A DNA stretch of 64,000 nucleotides from Clostridiales bacterium (GTDB taxonomy: Bacteria; Bacillota; Clostridia; Christensenellales; Aristaeellaceae): NCBI GenBank assembly GCA_017569285.1, contig CP069419.1:2480001-2544000 (forward strand), in the 5' to 3' direction. The notes beneath the pieces were generated by a model, which saw only the letters and a program-made list of their open reading frames with translations, did no database searches and was not told the origin of the DNA. The translations under genes and the position numbers were made by a program. This document shows positions 48,810 through 57,106 of the stretch, in pieces. The number at the start of each line of letters is the position of its first letter. Positions within the stretch are counted from its first letter, which is position 1.

Positions 48810-49052
48810 ATGATTATCGATACCAGCGCTATTGTCACGGCCACAGAAGCGAACCAGAACTTTTCCAGGGTTTCAAAACTGGCTGAGAAGAAAGGACATG
48901 TTGTCGTATTCAAGAACAACCGGCCAAAGTACCTGGTTATTGACCTGGATACTGAACCGCAGATTGAAATGACTGAAGATGAGAAGATCGATTTCGTTGC
49001 GGCGAGGATTCTTCGTGAACATAAAGCCGCTTTTGAGGAGCTTGCAAAATGA
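48810..49052 (+). CDS. Type II antitoxin, Phd/YefM family
   Basis: An 80-residue antitoxin: SAIVTATEANQNFSRVSKLAEKKGHVVVFKNNRPKYLVIDL in two halves is the Phd DNA-binding fold, and the C-terminus (VAARILREHKAAFEELAK) the toxin-binding helix. ATG 48810 follows GGAGG by 9 bases; the upstream in-frame ATG has no such site. It overlaps the start of a broken Doc-like toxin. The region is more AT-rich than the rest of the window, which suggests recent transfer. Confidence 0.88.
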   Translation: MIIDTSAIVTATEANQNFSRVSKLAEKKGHVVVFKNNRPKYLVIDLDTEPQIEMTEDEKIDFVAARILREHKAAFEELAK

Positions 49053-49150
49053 TTAAGCTTTCCCCAAAGTACAACTTCTGCATCAGCCGCTTGCGGAAGC
49101 GTCAGTATACGGGATAAAGAACTGCCAATCAGAAGTATTCAGGGGGAAAC
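49049..49150 (+). pseudogene. Decayed Doc/Fic-type toxin remnant
   Basis: Directly overlapping the antitoxin stop (ATGA). Pieces of a Doc N-terminus appear in three frames in order: MIKLSPK (49049-49069), then VQLLHQPLAEA, then GSVSIRDKELPIRSIQ, matching the usual MIKLS...VLLLHxxL...GGSxGIRDxxLLESAL. Two frameshifts and loss of the catalytic Fic part make it non-functional. The open frame from the ATG gives only 22 residues. Confidence 0.6.
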
Positions 49151-49972
49151 ATGAAGCACGATCACCAGATGAACCTGCAGGATTGTTATGTGGAGGAGGA
49201 TCTGTTTCCGAAGATTTTCACAGGGTATGAGGAACGGGATTACGGTATCCTGTTTTTCAATACGGAAAACAAGGACTCTTTCGACTCCAATCATGCTGTG
49301 ATATACAGGGACAGGATCCATGACCTTCCCCGGGTTCTTGCGGATATTACCGGATTCTACCAGGCAAAAGGCAGCCGGCCGATTATCTACCAGTCGATGC
49401 TGGATGACAACTGGTTTGATGAAATCAAAGGCGAACTGGCCGCAGCCGGATATGAGAGCTGGGTGGAAGACCAGGAATATATGCTTCCATCCGGCAATAA
49501 CCGTATCATTCCCAATCCGGCAATAACCGTGACTAAGGTTTCGGAATGGAATGATGAGATCGAAAACGTGTTTGCCGAAGCAGAAGAACCATGGGAAATC
49601 ATGGTGGCGAAGAGGACACTGGCTTATCCAAAGGGATGGATGTTCGCAGCTTCCATCAACAACAAAACAGTCGGCCTGCTGTACGGCCACAGGTCCGAAA
49701 AAGCCTGCCGTGTCGATTATCTCCTCGTATCCAAGCAGCACCGGAAAACAGGCGCCGGCCGGGCATTGTTCTACCATTATGTGGAATGGTGCAAACAGAA
49801 TGGAATTGAGAACACCTATATCTGGCCCGATGGAGATACCCCGAAGAGAATATACGAAGAAGGCGGGTACCGGATTGTTGAAGTCCGCAAAGCGGGGCGT
49901 GCGGTGTTAAATGAACGGGTAACAACAAATACCGGTTTGCCGGGAACAGGGAAATCGAAGACTTATTTTTGA
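49151..49972 (+). CDS. GNAT-family N-acetyltransferase
   Basis: A 273-residue protein. Residues 125-260 form the GNAT fold, with the acetyl-CoA loop KQHRKTGAGRALFYHYVEW and a GLLYGHRSEKACRVDYLLV strand-turn-strand before it. The N-terminal 120 residues look like a degenerate second GNAT-like domain. Substrate unknown. The sequence is more AT-rich than its surroundings. GGGGGAAAC precedes the start. Confidence 0.85.
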   Translation: MKHDHQMNLQDCYVEEDLFPKIFTGYEERDYGILFFNTENKDSFDSNHAVIYRDRIHDLPRVLADITGFYQAKGSRPIIYQSMLDDNWFDEIKGELAAAGYESWVEDQEYMLPSGNNRIIPNPAITVTKVSEWNDEIENVFAEAEEPWEIMVAKRTLAYPKGWMFAASINNKTVGLLYGHRSEKACRVDYLLVSKQHRKTGAGRALFYHYVEWCKQNGIENTYIWPDGDTPKRIYEEGGYRIVEVRKAGRAVLNERVTTNTGLPGTGKSKTYF

Positions 49973-49988
49973 AACGCGGAGGAGAGCA

Positions 49989-50504
49989 ATGAATAACGGA
50001 CAGGGAGAAATGATCATCCGGCAGGCGACGAAGGATGACGCCATGCAGATTGCGGAGATCCTGGTGGAGGACTGGAAGACCGCCTACCGGGGAATCATTG
50101 ACGATGAATTTCTGGATTCCATGAACGCGGAGCAGCGTTACCAGGTGGAAGTGAAGCGGTGTGAGAAATTCATGGTAGCCGCGGACGGGGACGAGATCCT
50201 GGGCTACACTTGGAACGAGATGGCGGACGACGGGGAATCGGACTGTGAGATTATTGCCCTGTATGTACGGAACGCGAAAAGGAAAAGCGGAATCGGCAGG
50301 GCGCTGTTCCGGAATTCGGTGGAGATTTTCCGGGCGGCCGGACGGAAGAACATGATCATCTGGTGCCTGAAGGAAAACGGGGAAGCCCGGAAGTTCTACG
50401 AGAGAATGGGCGGGAAGGTGTACAAAACCGGTACGCACCGGTGGGGGAACCGGGAGTATGACATGATTTCCTACCTCTATCCGCTGGATGAGCTGGATGT
50501 TTAA
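49989..50504 (+). CDS. GNAT-family N-acetyltransferase
   Basis: A 171-residue acetyltransferase. IIRQATKDDAMQIAEILVEDWKTAYRG is the usual start of this class; the acetyl-CoA loop is RNAKRKSGIGRALF and the final strand follows ENGEARKFYERMGGKVYKTG. It is 16 bases behind the previous GNAT gene and probably co-transcribed. Substrate unknown. Confidence 0.92.
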   Translation: MNNGQGEMIIRQATKDDAMQIAEILVEDWKTAYRGIIDDEFLDSMNAEQRYQVEVKRCEKFMVAADGDEILGYTWNEMADDGESDCEIIALYVRNAKRKSGIGRALFRNSVEIFRAAGRKNMIIWCLKENGEARKFYERMGGKVYKTGTHRWGNREYDMISYLYPLDELDV

Positions 50505-50524
50505 TCGGTGAAACGGGTTCCGGC

Positions 50525-50552
50525 GGAACGAAAAAGACCGTCCCTTCGTTCC
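50525..50552. repeat. REP-like dyad, GGAACG flavour
   Basis: A 28-base unit, GGAACGAAAAAGACCG then TCCCTTCGTTCC, differing at one base from the tandem units at 41526-41583. It lies 21 bases after the GNAT stop. Confidence 0.85.
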
Positions 50553-50579
50553 GCTGAAGGCACTGTGAGGAAAAAGGGA

Positions 50580-50608
50580 TTGACAGGCCCGGTTTTCTGT
50601 CGTAGAAT
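50580..50608 (+). promoter_or_regulatory. Promoter of the TetR gene
   Basis: TTGACA (50580-50585) and TAGAAT (50603-50608) with a 17-base spacer, immediately followed by a TetR-type operator. Confidence 0.85.
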
Positions 50609-50615
50609 GCTATCG

Positions 50616-50632
50616 ACCGACAGACTGTCAGT
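50616..50632. promoter_or_regulatory. TetR-type operator O1
   Basis: ACCGACAGACTGTCAGT is a near-palindrome just after the -10 of the TetR promoter. A matching site in the other orientation stands before the CPBP gene. Confidence 0.8.
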
Positions 50633-50650
50633 TAACGAAAGGAAGCAGCC

Positions 50651-51289
50651 ATGCGGATTGTGAAGGACGCCAACGAGCGGAAAAACGAGATCCTGGACGC
50701 GGCGGAGGAGCTGTTTGCCGCCAAGGGGTATGAGGCAACCAGCACCGGCGATATCCTGGACCGCGTGGGGATTGCCCGGGGGACGCTGTATTACCACTTC
50801 CAGTCCAAGGAGGACATCCTGGACGCACTGATCGACCGGATCAACGAAAACCTGATCGCGAAGGCAGGGCGGATTGCCGGGGACAAAAGCATGCCGGTAG
50901 TGGAGCGGATTATCCGGGCCATCGCGGGCATGAACCTGGAAAACGGGGATTCCGCAATCGGGCACGAAGTGCTGGAGCAGATGCACCGGCCGCAGAACGC
51001 CCTGATGCACCAGAAGATGCAGCAGCGGATGATGGACGGCGTGATCCCGGTGATCAGCACCCTGGTGGAGGAGGGTAACGCGCAGGGCGTCTTCCATGCC
51101 GGATACCCGCGGGAAACCACGGAGATGCTGATCCTGTATGCCGGAATCGCCTTTGACAGCCGCCTGGGGCTGACGCCCGAACAGACGGCACACCGGGCGC
51201 AGGCGCTGATCCATAACACCGAGAAGCTGCTGGGCGTGGAGGAAGGCAGCCTGGCCGGCCCGATGGCCGCGCTGTTCCGGCAGGCATGA
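50651..51289 (+). CDS. TetR-family transcriptional regulator
   Basis: A 212-residue repressor. The N-terminal helix-turn-helix is ILDAAEELFAAKGYEATSTG then DILDRVGIARGTLYYHFQSK; the rest is a ligand-binding helical domain. Operators of the same sequence type before its own gene and before the CPBP/MFS pair indicate that it represses itself and that pair. Ligand unknown, probably an MFS substrate. Confidence 0.93.
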   Translation: MRIVKDANERKNEILDAAEELFAAKGYEATSTGDILDRVGIARGTLYYHFQSKEDILDALIDRINENLIAKAGRIAGDKSMPVVERIIRAIAGMNLENGDSAIGHEVLEQMHRPQNALMHQKMQQRMMDGVIPVISTLVEEGNAQGVFHAGYPRETTEMLILYAGIAFDSRLGLTPEQTAHRAQALIHNTEKLLGVEEGSLAGPMAALFRQA

Positions 51290-51305
51290 TGACGGAATGA
51301 AAATG

Positions 51306-51330
51306 AAAAGGGTTTCTGCCCTTTTTATTT
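51306..51330 (+). terminator. Rho-independent terminator of the TetR gene
   Basis: AAAAGGG pairs with CCCTTTT around TTTCTG, followed by TATTTT. Confidence 0.75.
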
Positions 51331-51339
51331 TCCGGATAT

Positions 51340-51356
51340 ACCGACAGACAGTCGGT
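51340..51356. promoter_or_regulatory. TetR-type operator O2
   Basis: ACCGACAGACAGTCGGT, the counterpart of the site at 50616. The reverse complement plus its flank (ATCGACCGACTGTC) aligns with the first operator and its flank (ATCGACCGACAGAC). It lies 30 bases before the CPBP gene. Confidence 0.8.
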
Positions 51357-51385
51357 CGATAAAAAAGAAAACGGAGGAGAGAACC

Positions 51386-52249
51386 ATGACAAAACCCAAC
51401 GGAACGAACGGATACCGGTACCGGCCGGTGCTGTTTTTTGTGCTGACGTACCTGTTTACCTGGATCTTCTGGATTCCGGCAGCCTTTGTGCCGGGGAATA
51501 CCGGGGTGCTGCTGATGGCGGCCGGGCTGATCGCCCCGGCGGCGGTCTCCACGGCATTCGTGCTGCTGAGCGGTTCGGATGCGCTGAAGAAGGACCTGAA
51601 GGTGAAGCTGGTGGGGATGTACAAGGTGAAATGGGCGAACGTGCTCCTGGCGATCGGCGTTTTCGCGGTGATTGTGGCGGCTTCCATCCTGCTGAGCCTC
51701 GCGTTTGGCCAGAAGATGAGCCAGTTTGCCCTGGCGGAGGATTTCTCCTTTACCGGGGTGGGCATCGGCAGCGCACTGGTGACCATCCTGCTGGCCTCCA
51801 TCATCGAGGAGGTTGGCTGGAAGGGCTACTGCGAGGATTCCATCGGGAATTATATGAACTGGTTTTGGGAATCCCTGGTGTTCGGGGTGATCTGGTCCCT
51901 GTGGCATTTTCCGCTGCTGTTTATCCCGGGGACGTACCAGGCGGGGCTGACGGTGAATCCCCTGTATGTGGTGAACTTCTTTGTGAGCGGGATCCCGCTG
52001 GGATACATCATCACATGGGTTTACCTGGCCAGCGACCGGTCCGTGCTGGCGTGCATGATCTTCCACCTGTTTGTGAACTTCATGCAGGAGAAGATCGCCA
52101 TGACGCCGGAGACCAAGTGCGTGGAGACGATTGTGGTGTTCATCGCAGCGGCGGTGATCGTGATGAAAAACCGGGATATGTTCTTTGAAACCCGGCATGT
52201 GGGACGGCTGCTGGAGTACGTGGGCGGAACGGAGGAGGGAGCGGAATGA
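51386..52249 (+). CDS. CPBP-family intramembrane glutamic endopeptidase
   Basis: A 287-residue membrane protein with about eight helices. The Abi/CPBP motifs are present: EEVGWKGY with Glu141-Glu142, WSLWHFPLLF and the later FHLFVNF. Family members include CAAX-like proteases and bacteriocin self-immunity proteins. Its start follows GGAGGAGAG, and its stop overlaps the MFS gene, so the two proteins probably act in one drug or peptide resistance function under TetR control. Confidence 0.9.
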   Translation: MTKPNGTNGYRYRPVLFFVLTYLFTWIFWIPAAFVPGNTGVLLMAAGLIAPAAVSTAFVLLSGSDALKKDLKVKLVGMYKVKWANVLLAIGVFAVIVAASILLSLAFGQKMSQFALAEDFSFTGVGIGSALVTILLASIIEEVGWKGYCEDSIGNYMNWFWESLVFGVIWSLWHFPLLFIPGTYQAGLTVNPLYVVNFFVSGIPLGYIITWVYLASDRSVLACMIFHLFVNFMQEKIAMTPETKCVETIVVFIAAAVIVMKNRDMFFETRHVGRLLEYVGGTEEGAE

Positions 52250-53496
52250 AACAGAATTCCAACTGGTCCCGGTTTATGCTGCTGTGGACCGGAAGCATGA
52301 TCTCCTCGATCGGAAGCGGACTGACCAGCTTCGGCCTGGGCGTATATATCTTCAATCGCACGGGAAGCGCCGGTCAGATGGCGCTGGTGACCCTGCTGGG
52401 TTTCCTGCCGACGCTGCTGCTGTCCGTTCCGGCGGGTGTGCTGGCGGACAGGACGGACCGGCGGAAGCTGATGATGATCGGCGACGGGTGCTCCGCCATC
52501 GGGATTATTTACATTCTCATCTGCATGAATACGGGCGGGGCGGAGCTGTGGCAGATCTGCGCCGGGGTGTTTGTGAGCGCCTTCTTCTCCGCCCTGCTGG
52601 AGCCGGCCTTCAAGGCGACGATCACCGACCTGCTGACGAAGGAGGAGTACACGAAGGCGAACGGGCTGACTTCCCTGAGCGGGAGCGCCCGGTACCTGGT
52701 ATCCCCGCTGATTGCCGGGCTGCTGCTGGCACATTATGACATCCGCCTGCTGCTGGTGATTGATATCTGCACGTTCTTTGTGACAGTGGCGGCCACGGCG
52801 GTGGTGAGGAAGGGACTGGAAACGAAGAAGAACGAAAACCGGGAGAGTTTTGCCGGCAGCCTGCGGGAGGGCTGGCAGGCGATCCGTGCCCGGAAGGGAG
52901 TGCTCCGGCTGATCCTGGTTTCCTCGGTGATCAGCATGTTCATCGGCGTGATCCAGGTGCTGAGCGAGCCCCTGGTGCTGTCCTTCGCGGACTCCGGAAC
53001 GCTGGGGATGACCGAAACGGTGTGCTCGCTGGGCATGCTGGCAACAGCGCTGGTGACCGGAATCACCGGGATCCGAAAGGGGCACGCGCGGATGCTGGGG
53101 ATCTCCCTGACGCTGGCAGGACTGTTCATGGCGGGCTTTGCGCTGAAGGAAAACATCGTGATGATCTGCGTTTCCGGGTTCCTGTTTTTTTCAATGCTGC
53201 CCCTGGCCAATTCCAGCCTGGACTACCTGGCCCGGACAAACATCCCGGACGGGCTGCAGGGACGGGCATGGGGCTTTATCGGCCTGCTGTCCCAGATGGG
53301 ATACATTCCGGCCTTTGCCCTGGCGGGCGTGCTGGCAGACCGGGCGGCCGGCGCGATGCAGGTATCCGTGGGGCGGGGAGCCGCGCTGGTGATCGGGATT
53401 TCCGGTATCCTGCTGATCGCGGTTTCGGTGCTGCTGCTGTTTTCCCGGAGGATCCGGAACCTGGAGCGCGGCGCCGAGCTGGAAGCGGGCGCCTGA
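52246..53496 (+). CDS. MFS transporter, MFS_3/drug efflux type
   Basis: A 416-residue transporter with 12 transmembrane helices. The loop 2-3 motif reads AGVLADRTDRRKLMMIGDG, and the N-terminus WSRFMLLWTGSMISSIGSGLTSFGLGVYI (seen in pieces) is typical of the macrolide/enterobactin-exporter-like MFS_3 group. ATG 52246 overlaps the CPBP stop (ATGA). Substrate unknown; regulation by the TetR repressor is likely. Confidence 0.92.
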   Translation: MKQNSNWSRFMLLWTGSMISSIGSGLTSFGLGVYIFNRTGSAGQMALVTLLGFLPTLLLSVPAGVLADRTDRRKLMMIGDGCSAIGIIYILICMNTGGAELWQICAGVFVSAFFSALLEPAFKATITDLLTKEEYTKANGLTSLSGSARYLVSPLIAGLLLAHYDIRLLLVIDICTFFVTVAATAVVRKGLETKKNENRESFAGSLREGWQAIRARKGVLRLILVSSVISMFIGVIQVLSEPLVLSFADSGTLGMTETVCSLGMLATALVTGITGIRKGHARMLGISLTLAGLFMAGFALKENIVMICVSGFLFFSMLPLANSSLDYLARTNIPDGLQGRAWGFIGLLSQMGYIPAFALAGVLADRAAGAMQVSVGRGAALVIGISGILLIAVSVLLLFSRRIRNLERGAELEAGA

Positions 53497-53537
53497 CGCC
53501 GGGAACAGGGAATGTTTGTTTATGATATAACATGGAA

Positions 53538-53569
53538 AAGCGCTCCGGCTGGACTGGGCCGGGGCGCTT
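53538..53569 (+). terminator. Hairpin after the MFS gene, possible terminator
   Basis: AAGCGC-CCGGC pairs with GCCGG-GCGCTT with one mismatch; no T-run follows, so termination is uncertain. Confidence 0.4.
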
Positions 53570-53637
53570 CCTGTGTGCCGGGAACCGGGAGAAACCGGGC
53601 GATGTGAATTTCTGCATATTTTTTGTTATATTTTCCC

Positions 53638-53666
53638 TTGCGGGAGAGGCGCCGGCGCGGTATGAT
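53638..53666 (+). promoter_or_regulatory. Probable promoter of the glycan operon
   Basis: TTGCGG (53638-53643) and TATGAT (53661-53666) with a 17-base spacer, 68 bases before the first gene. Confidence 0.65.
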
Positions 53667-53733
53667 GACCACAGAGACAGAAAGACAATGCAGCCGCCCG
53701 TCCGGACCGGGACGGGAAGGATGGAGGAATTCC

Positions 53734-55032
53734 ATGAACAACCCTGCCGGATGTCCCCGCTTTTCCTGCGGAAACGATATCCTGGAGCAGGCTTTTATCC
53801 TTGCGGCGGCAACGCTTTCATCCAACATGAAGCCGGTGCGGGCCGGACTGCTGCGGGAAAGCCGCCCGTGCCTGATGGCCGGGGCGGACTACCCGACCCA
53901 GTGGACAAGGGACGCCGCGATCAACGTATGGTTCGCGGAGGCCCTGCTGGACCCGGAAACAGCACGGAACACCCTGCTGGGCGTGCTGGAGGAACGGGAA
54001 GACGGACCGGTGGTCGGCGGGCAGTACTGGGACCGGATTATCTGGGCCATCGGGGCCGAGCGTCTCTGGGATGTGACCGGGGACGCTGATTTCGCATGCC
54101 TGGCGTACGATGTGCTGAAACGGACCGCGGAGGACTGCATCCGGGAGGAGTTTGACCCGGAGGACGGGCTGCTCCGGGGTCCGGCGGTCTACGGGGACGG
54201 CGTATCCGCCTATCCCCCGAAATACCGGAATCCGTCCATGAGCCCCTCCATTCTCCGCTGGCCGGAAGAACATCCCGAAGAACGGGCAGCGACCGGCGGG
54301 GGAATCCCGATGAAGGCGCTGTCCACCAACTGCATCTATGAGCACGCGTTCCGCGTGATTGCCCGGCTTGCCAGTTTCAATCATGAGGACGGCAGCGAAT
54401 GGACCCGCCGGGCGGACGAACTGAAGGGAGCCATCCGGCATACGTTCTGGAACCCAGGGATCGGACTGTTCGATTACCTGGCGAAGGAATGCAACGCCCA
54501 GGAGGGCCTGGGGCTGGCCTTCGCAATCCTGTTTGGGATCGCGGACGGGGAGGAAACCCGATCCATCCTGGAACACGCGTACGTGACCGGGCAGGGAATC
54601 CCCTGTGTGTGGCCGGCATTCCCGCCCTACCGCGAAATGGGATTCGGGCGCCACTGCGGCACGGTGTGGCCGCACATCCAGGGCTTCTGGGCACTGGCCG
54701 CGCTGAAGGGCGGGCGGGGAGACCTGTTCGCGAACGAGCTGTACACGTTGGCCCGGAACGCGGTGCGGGACGGGCAGTTCGCCGAGATCTACCATCCGGA
54801 GGACGGGCGGATCTACGGCGGGATCCAGGAGGGCGGCGGGAAATACCTGGAATGGCGCTCCTGCGAAAAGCAGACCTGGAGCGCGGCCGCGTACCTGGCC
54901 ATGATCCTCTGGGGAATCTTCGGACTGGAGGCCGACGGAACCCCCGGGAAACCCTTCCTGCCGGAGGGAATCGCGCACGCAGGGCTGGACGGCCTGGCTG
55001 TGAGGGGAAAAGAAATCCACATTGAGATATAA
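53734..55032 (+). CDS. Alpha/alpha-barrel glycoside hydrolase (MGH1/GH63-like)
   Basis: A 432-residue protein without signal peptide. Segments YPTQWTRDAAINVWFAEALL, GGQYWDRIIWAIGAERLW and YREMGFGRHCGTVWPHIQGF (partly overlapping lengths) are typical of (alpha/alpha)6-barrel glucosidases of the MGH1/GH63/amyloglucosidase clan. Catalytic acids are probably Asp in WTRDAA and Glu in a later loop, not assigned. ATG 53734 is 7 bases past TGGAGGA. First gene of a five-gene operon; substrate probably an imported oligosaccharide. Confidence 0.78.
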   Translation: MNNPAGCPRFSCGNDILEQAFILAAATLSSNMKPVRAGLLRESRPCLMAGADYPTQWTRDAAINVWFAEALLDPETARNTLLGVLEEREDGPVVGGQYWDRIIWAIGAERLWDVTGDADFACLAYDVLKRTAEDCIREEFDPEDGLLRGPAVYGDGVSAYPPKYRNPSMSPSILRWPEEHPEERAATGGGIPMKALSTNCIYEHAFRVIARLASFNHEDGSEWTRRADELKGAIRHTFWNPGIGLFDYLAKECNAQEGLGLAFAILFGIADGEETRSILEHAYVTGQGIPCVWPAFPPYREMGFGRHCGTVWPHIQGFWALAALKGGRGDLFANELYTLARNAVRDGQFAEIYHPEDGRIYGGIQEGGGKYLEWRSCEKQTWSAAAYLAMILWGIFGLEADGTPGKPFLPEGIAHAGLDGLAVRGKEIHIEI

Positions 55033-55056
55033 GGAACAACCGGAAGGAGAGAAACC

Positions 55057-55896
55057 ATGAAGATTTTTGCTTTCTCGGATGAAGCGGCTTCCGAACTCAG
55101 CGGCCAGATTGCCGCGATGAAGCGGAACGGCCTGGACGGTACGGAGATCCGCGGCGTGAACGGGCGGAGCATTGTGAAGCACACTGTGGCGGAGGCCAGA
55201 GAGATCCTGCGGCAGCTGAAGGACAACGGGCTGTCCGTATGGTCCGTCGGCTCCCCGATCGGGAAGATCCCGCTGGACGGCGGCGGATTCCCGGAACACC
55301 TGGACCTGCTGCGCCACACGCTGGAGCTGGCCGGGGCGCTGGAGTGCCGGAACCTGCGGATGTTCTCCTTCTACCTGCCGGAAGGCGCGGACCCGGCGGA
55401 CTGCCGGAACGAGGTGATCGACCGGCTGGGACAGATGGCGGAAATCGCGGAAGGCTCCGGGGTTGCCCTGTGCCATGAGAACGAGAAGGGGATCTACGGC
55501 GACATCGCGGTGCGGTGTGAAGACATCCTGGACGCCGTGCCTTCCCTGAAATGCGTGTTCGACCCGGCCAACTTCATTCAGTGCGGGCAGGATATCCCGG
55601 AAGCGTGGAAGCTGCTGGGGCAGCGGGTTTATTACATGCACATCAAGGACGCCCTGGCGGACGGTACGGTGGTGCCGGCGGGAAAGGGCATCGGGCACCT
55701 GCCGGAAATCCTGAAGGACTATACCGGACGGGGCGGCGAAGTGATGACCGTGGAGCCGCACCTGCGCGTGTTTGACGGGCTGCAGGGGCTGGAACAGGGC
55801 TCGAACAGCGCGAAGCGGACGATGCCGGAGGGTGTTTATCCCACGGCGGACGCGGCGTTTGACGCGGCATGCGGCGCGCTGCGGAACCTGATCTGA
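55057..55896 (+). CDS. Sugar phosphate isomerase/epimerase, TIM-barrel (xylose-isomerase-like)
   Basis: A 279-residue AP-endonuclease-2-fold TIM barrel. Metal ligands are expected at Glu in VALCHENEKGIYGD, Asp in KCVFDPANFIQCG, His in YYMHIKDAL and Glu in VEPHL. The family interconverts keto and aldo sugars or sugar acids. It lies 24 bases after the hydrolase and 26 before the oxidoreductase, so it is part of the same pathway. Confidence 0.88.
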   Translation: MKIFAFSDEAASELSGQIAAMKRNGLDGTEIRGVNGRSIVKHTVAEAREILRQLKDNGLSVWSVGSPIGKIPLDGGGFPEHLDLLRHTLELAGALECRNLRMFSFYLPEGADPADCRNEVIDRLGQMAEIAEGSGVALCHENEKGIYGDIAVRCEDILDAVPSLKCVFDPANFIQCGQDIPEAWKLLGQRVYYMHIKDALADGTVVPAGKGIGHLPEILKDYTGRGGEVMTVEPHLRVFDGLQGLEQGSNSAKRTMPEGVYPTADAAFDAACGALRNLI

Positions 55897-55922
55897 ACGA
55901 CGGAAAACAGGAGGACAATCCG

Positions 55923-57077
55923 ATGAAACAGGTACGACTGGGTATTATCGGGGTGGGCAATATCGGAACGGGCCATGTGGAGAATATCCTGGCCGGAATG
56001 TGCCCGGAGGTGGTGATCACCGCGGCGGCGGACCGCCGGGAATCCCGCCGGGCATGGATCAAAGAGCACCTTCCGGACGTGGAGATTTTCAACGAGGGCG
56101 AGGACCTGATCGCTTCCGGCAAATGCGAAGCGGTGATGGTCTGCGTGCCCCATTACCAGCATCCCGGGCTGGCGATTTCCGCCATGCGGCACGGGCTGCA
56201 TACCCTGGTGGAGAAGCCTGCCGGTGTGTATACCCTGCAGGTGCGGGAAATGAACGAGGAGGCGGACCGCCATCCGGAGCTCGCCTTCGCGCTGATGTAC
56301 AACCAGCGGACAAACTGCGTGTACCGGAAGCTGAAGGAAATGATCGACAGCGGCGAGATCGGCACGCTGAAGCGGGTTTCCTGGCTGATTACCGACTGGT
56401 ACCGCACGCAGAACTACTATGACTCTGGCGCGTGGCGCGCGACCTGGGCCGGGGAAGGCGGCGGCGTGCTGCTGAACCAGTGCCCGCACCAGCTGGACCT
56501 GCTGCAGTGGCTGTGCGGACTGCCGGTGCGCGTGTGCGCGTTCTGCCACGAGGGGAAATGGCACGACATCGAGGTGGAGGACGACGTGACCGCGTACCTC
56601 GAGTTTGAAAACGGCGCGACGGGCGTGTTTGTGACCACCACGGGCGATGCGCCCGGAACCAACCGCCTGGAGATTACCGGAACGAAGGGCAAGGTGGTTT
56701 GCGAATACAACAAGCTGACCTTTACCCGCCTGGAAACGGACGAGCGCGAATGGTGCGCGAACTGCAAGGAAGGCTTCAAAAAGCCGGCATCGGAAACTAT
56801 TGAGGTGGAAACCGACGGGAAGAACCCGCAGCACCCGGGCGTGATCAACGCCTTTGCCGGACGGATCCTGCGCGGCGAACCGCTGACCGCCGACGGGCGG
56901 GAAGGTATCCGCGGGCTGACGCTTTCCAACGCGATGCACCTGTCCTCCTGGCTGGGGAAGCCGGTGGACATCCCGTTTGACGAACAGCTTTTCAAAGACC
57001 TGCTGATGGAGCGGTGCAAACACTCCCGCCACAAGGAAGCATCGGACGTTACATTCGATACCAAGGGCAGCTACTGA
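55923..57077 (+). CDS. Gfo/Idh/MocA-family oxidoreductase
   Basis: A 384-residue NAD(P)-dependent enzyme. Rossmann motif GIIGVGNIGTGHVENIL (8-24), conserved EKPAGVYTL, and the C-terminal domain with GEGGGVLLNQCPHQLDLLQW, whose His is the usual proton donor. ATG 55923 follows AGGAGG; the frame is open upstream. It would oxidise or epimerise a sugar released by the operon's hydrolases. Pairing with an isomerase/epimerase gene is typical of inositol- or glycoside-modifying pathways. Confidence 0.93.
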   Translation: MKQVRLGIIGVGNIGTGHVENILAGMCPEVVITAAADRRESRRAWIKEHLPDVEIFNEGEDLIASGKCEAVMVCVPHYQHPGLAISAMRHGLHTLVEKPAGVYTLQVREMNEEADRHPELAFALMYNQRTNCVYRKLKEMIDSGEIGTLKRVSWLITDWYRTQNYYDSGAWRATWAGEGGGVLLNQCPHQLDLLQWLCGLPVRVCAFCHEGKWHDIEVEDDVTAYLEFENGATGVFVTTTGDAPGTNRLEITGTKGKVVCEYNKLTFTRLETDEREWCANCKEGFKKPASETIEVETDGKNPQHPGVINAFAGRILRGEPLTADGREGIRGLTLSNAMHLSSWLGKPVDIPFDEQLFKDLLMERCKHSRHKEASDVTFDTKGSY

Positions 57078-57106
57078 TATTCTGCCGGAGGGGAAGGAGA
57101 ACCTGA

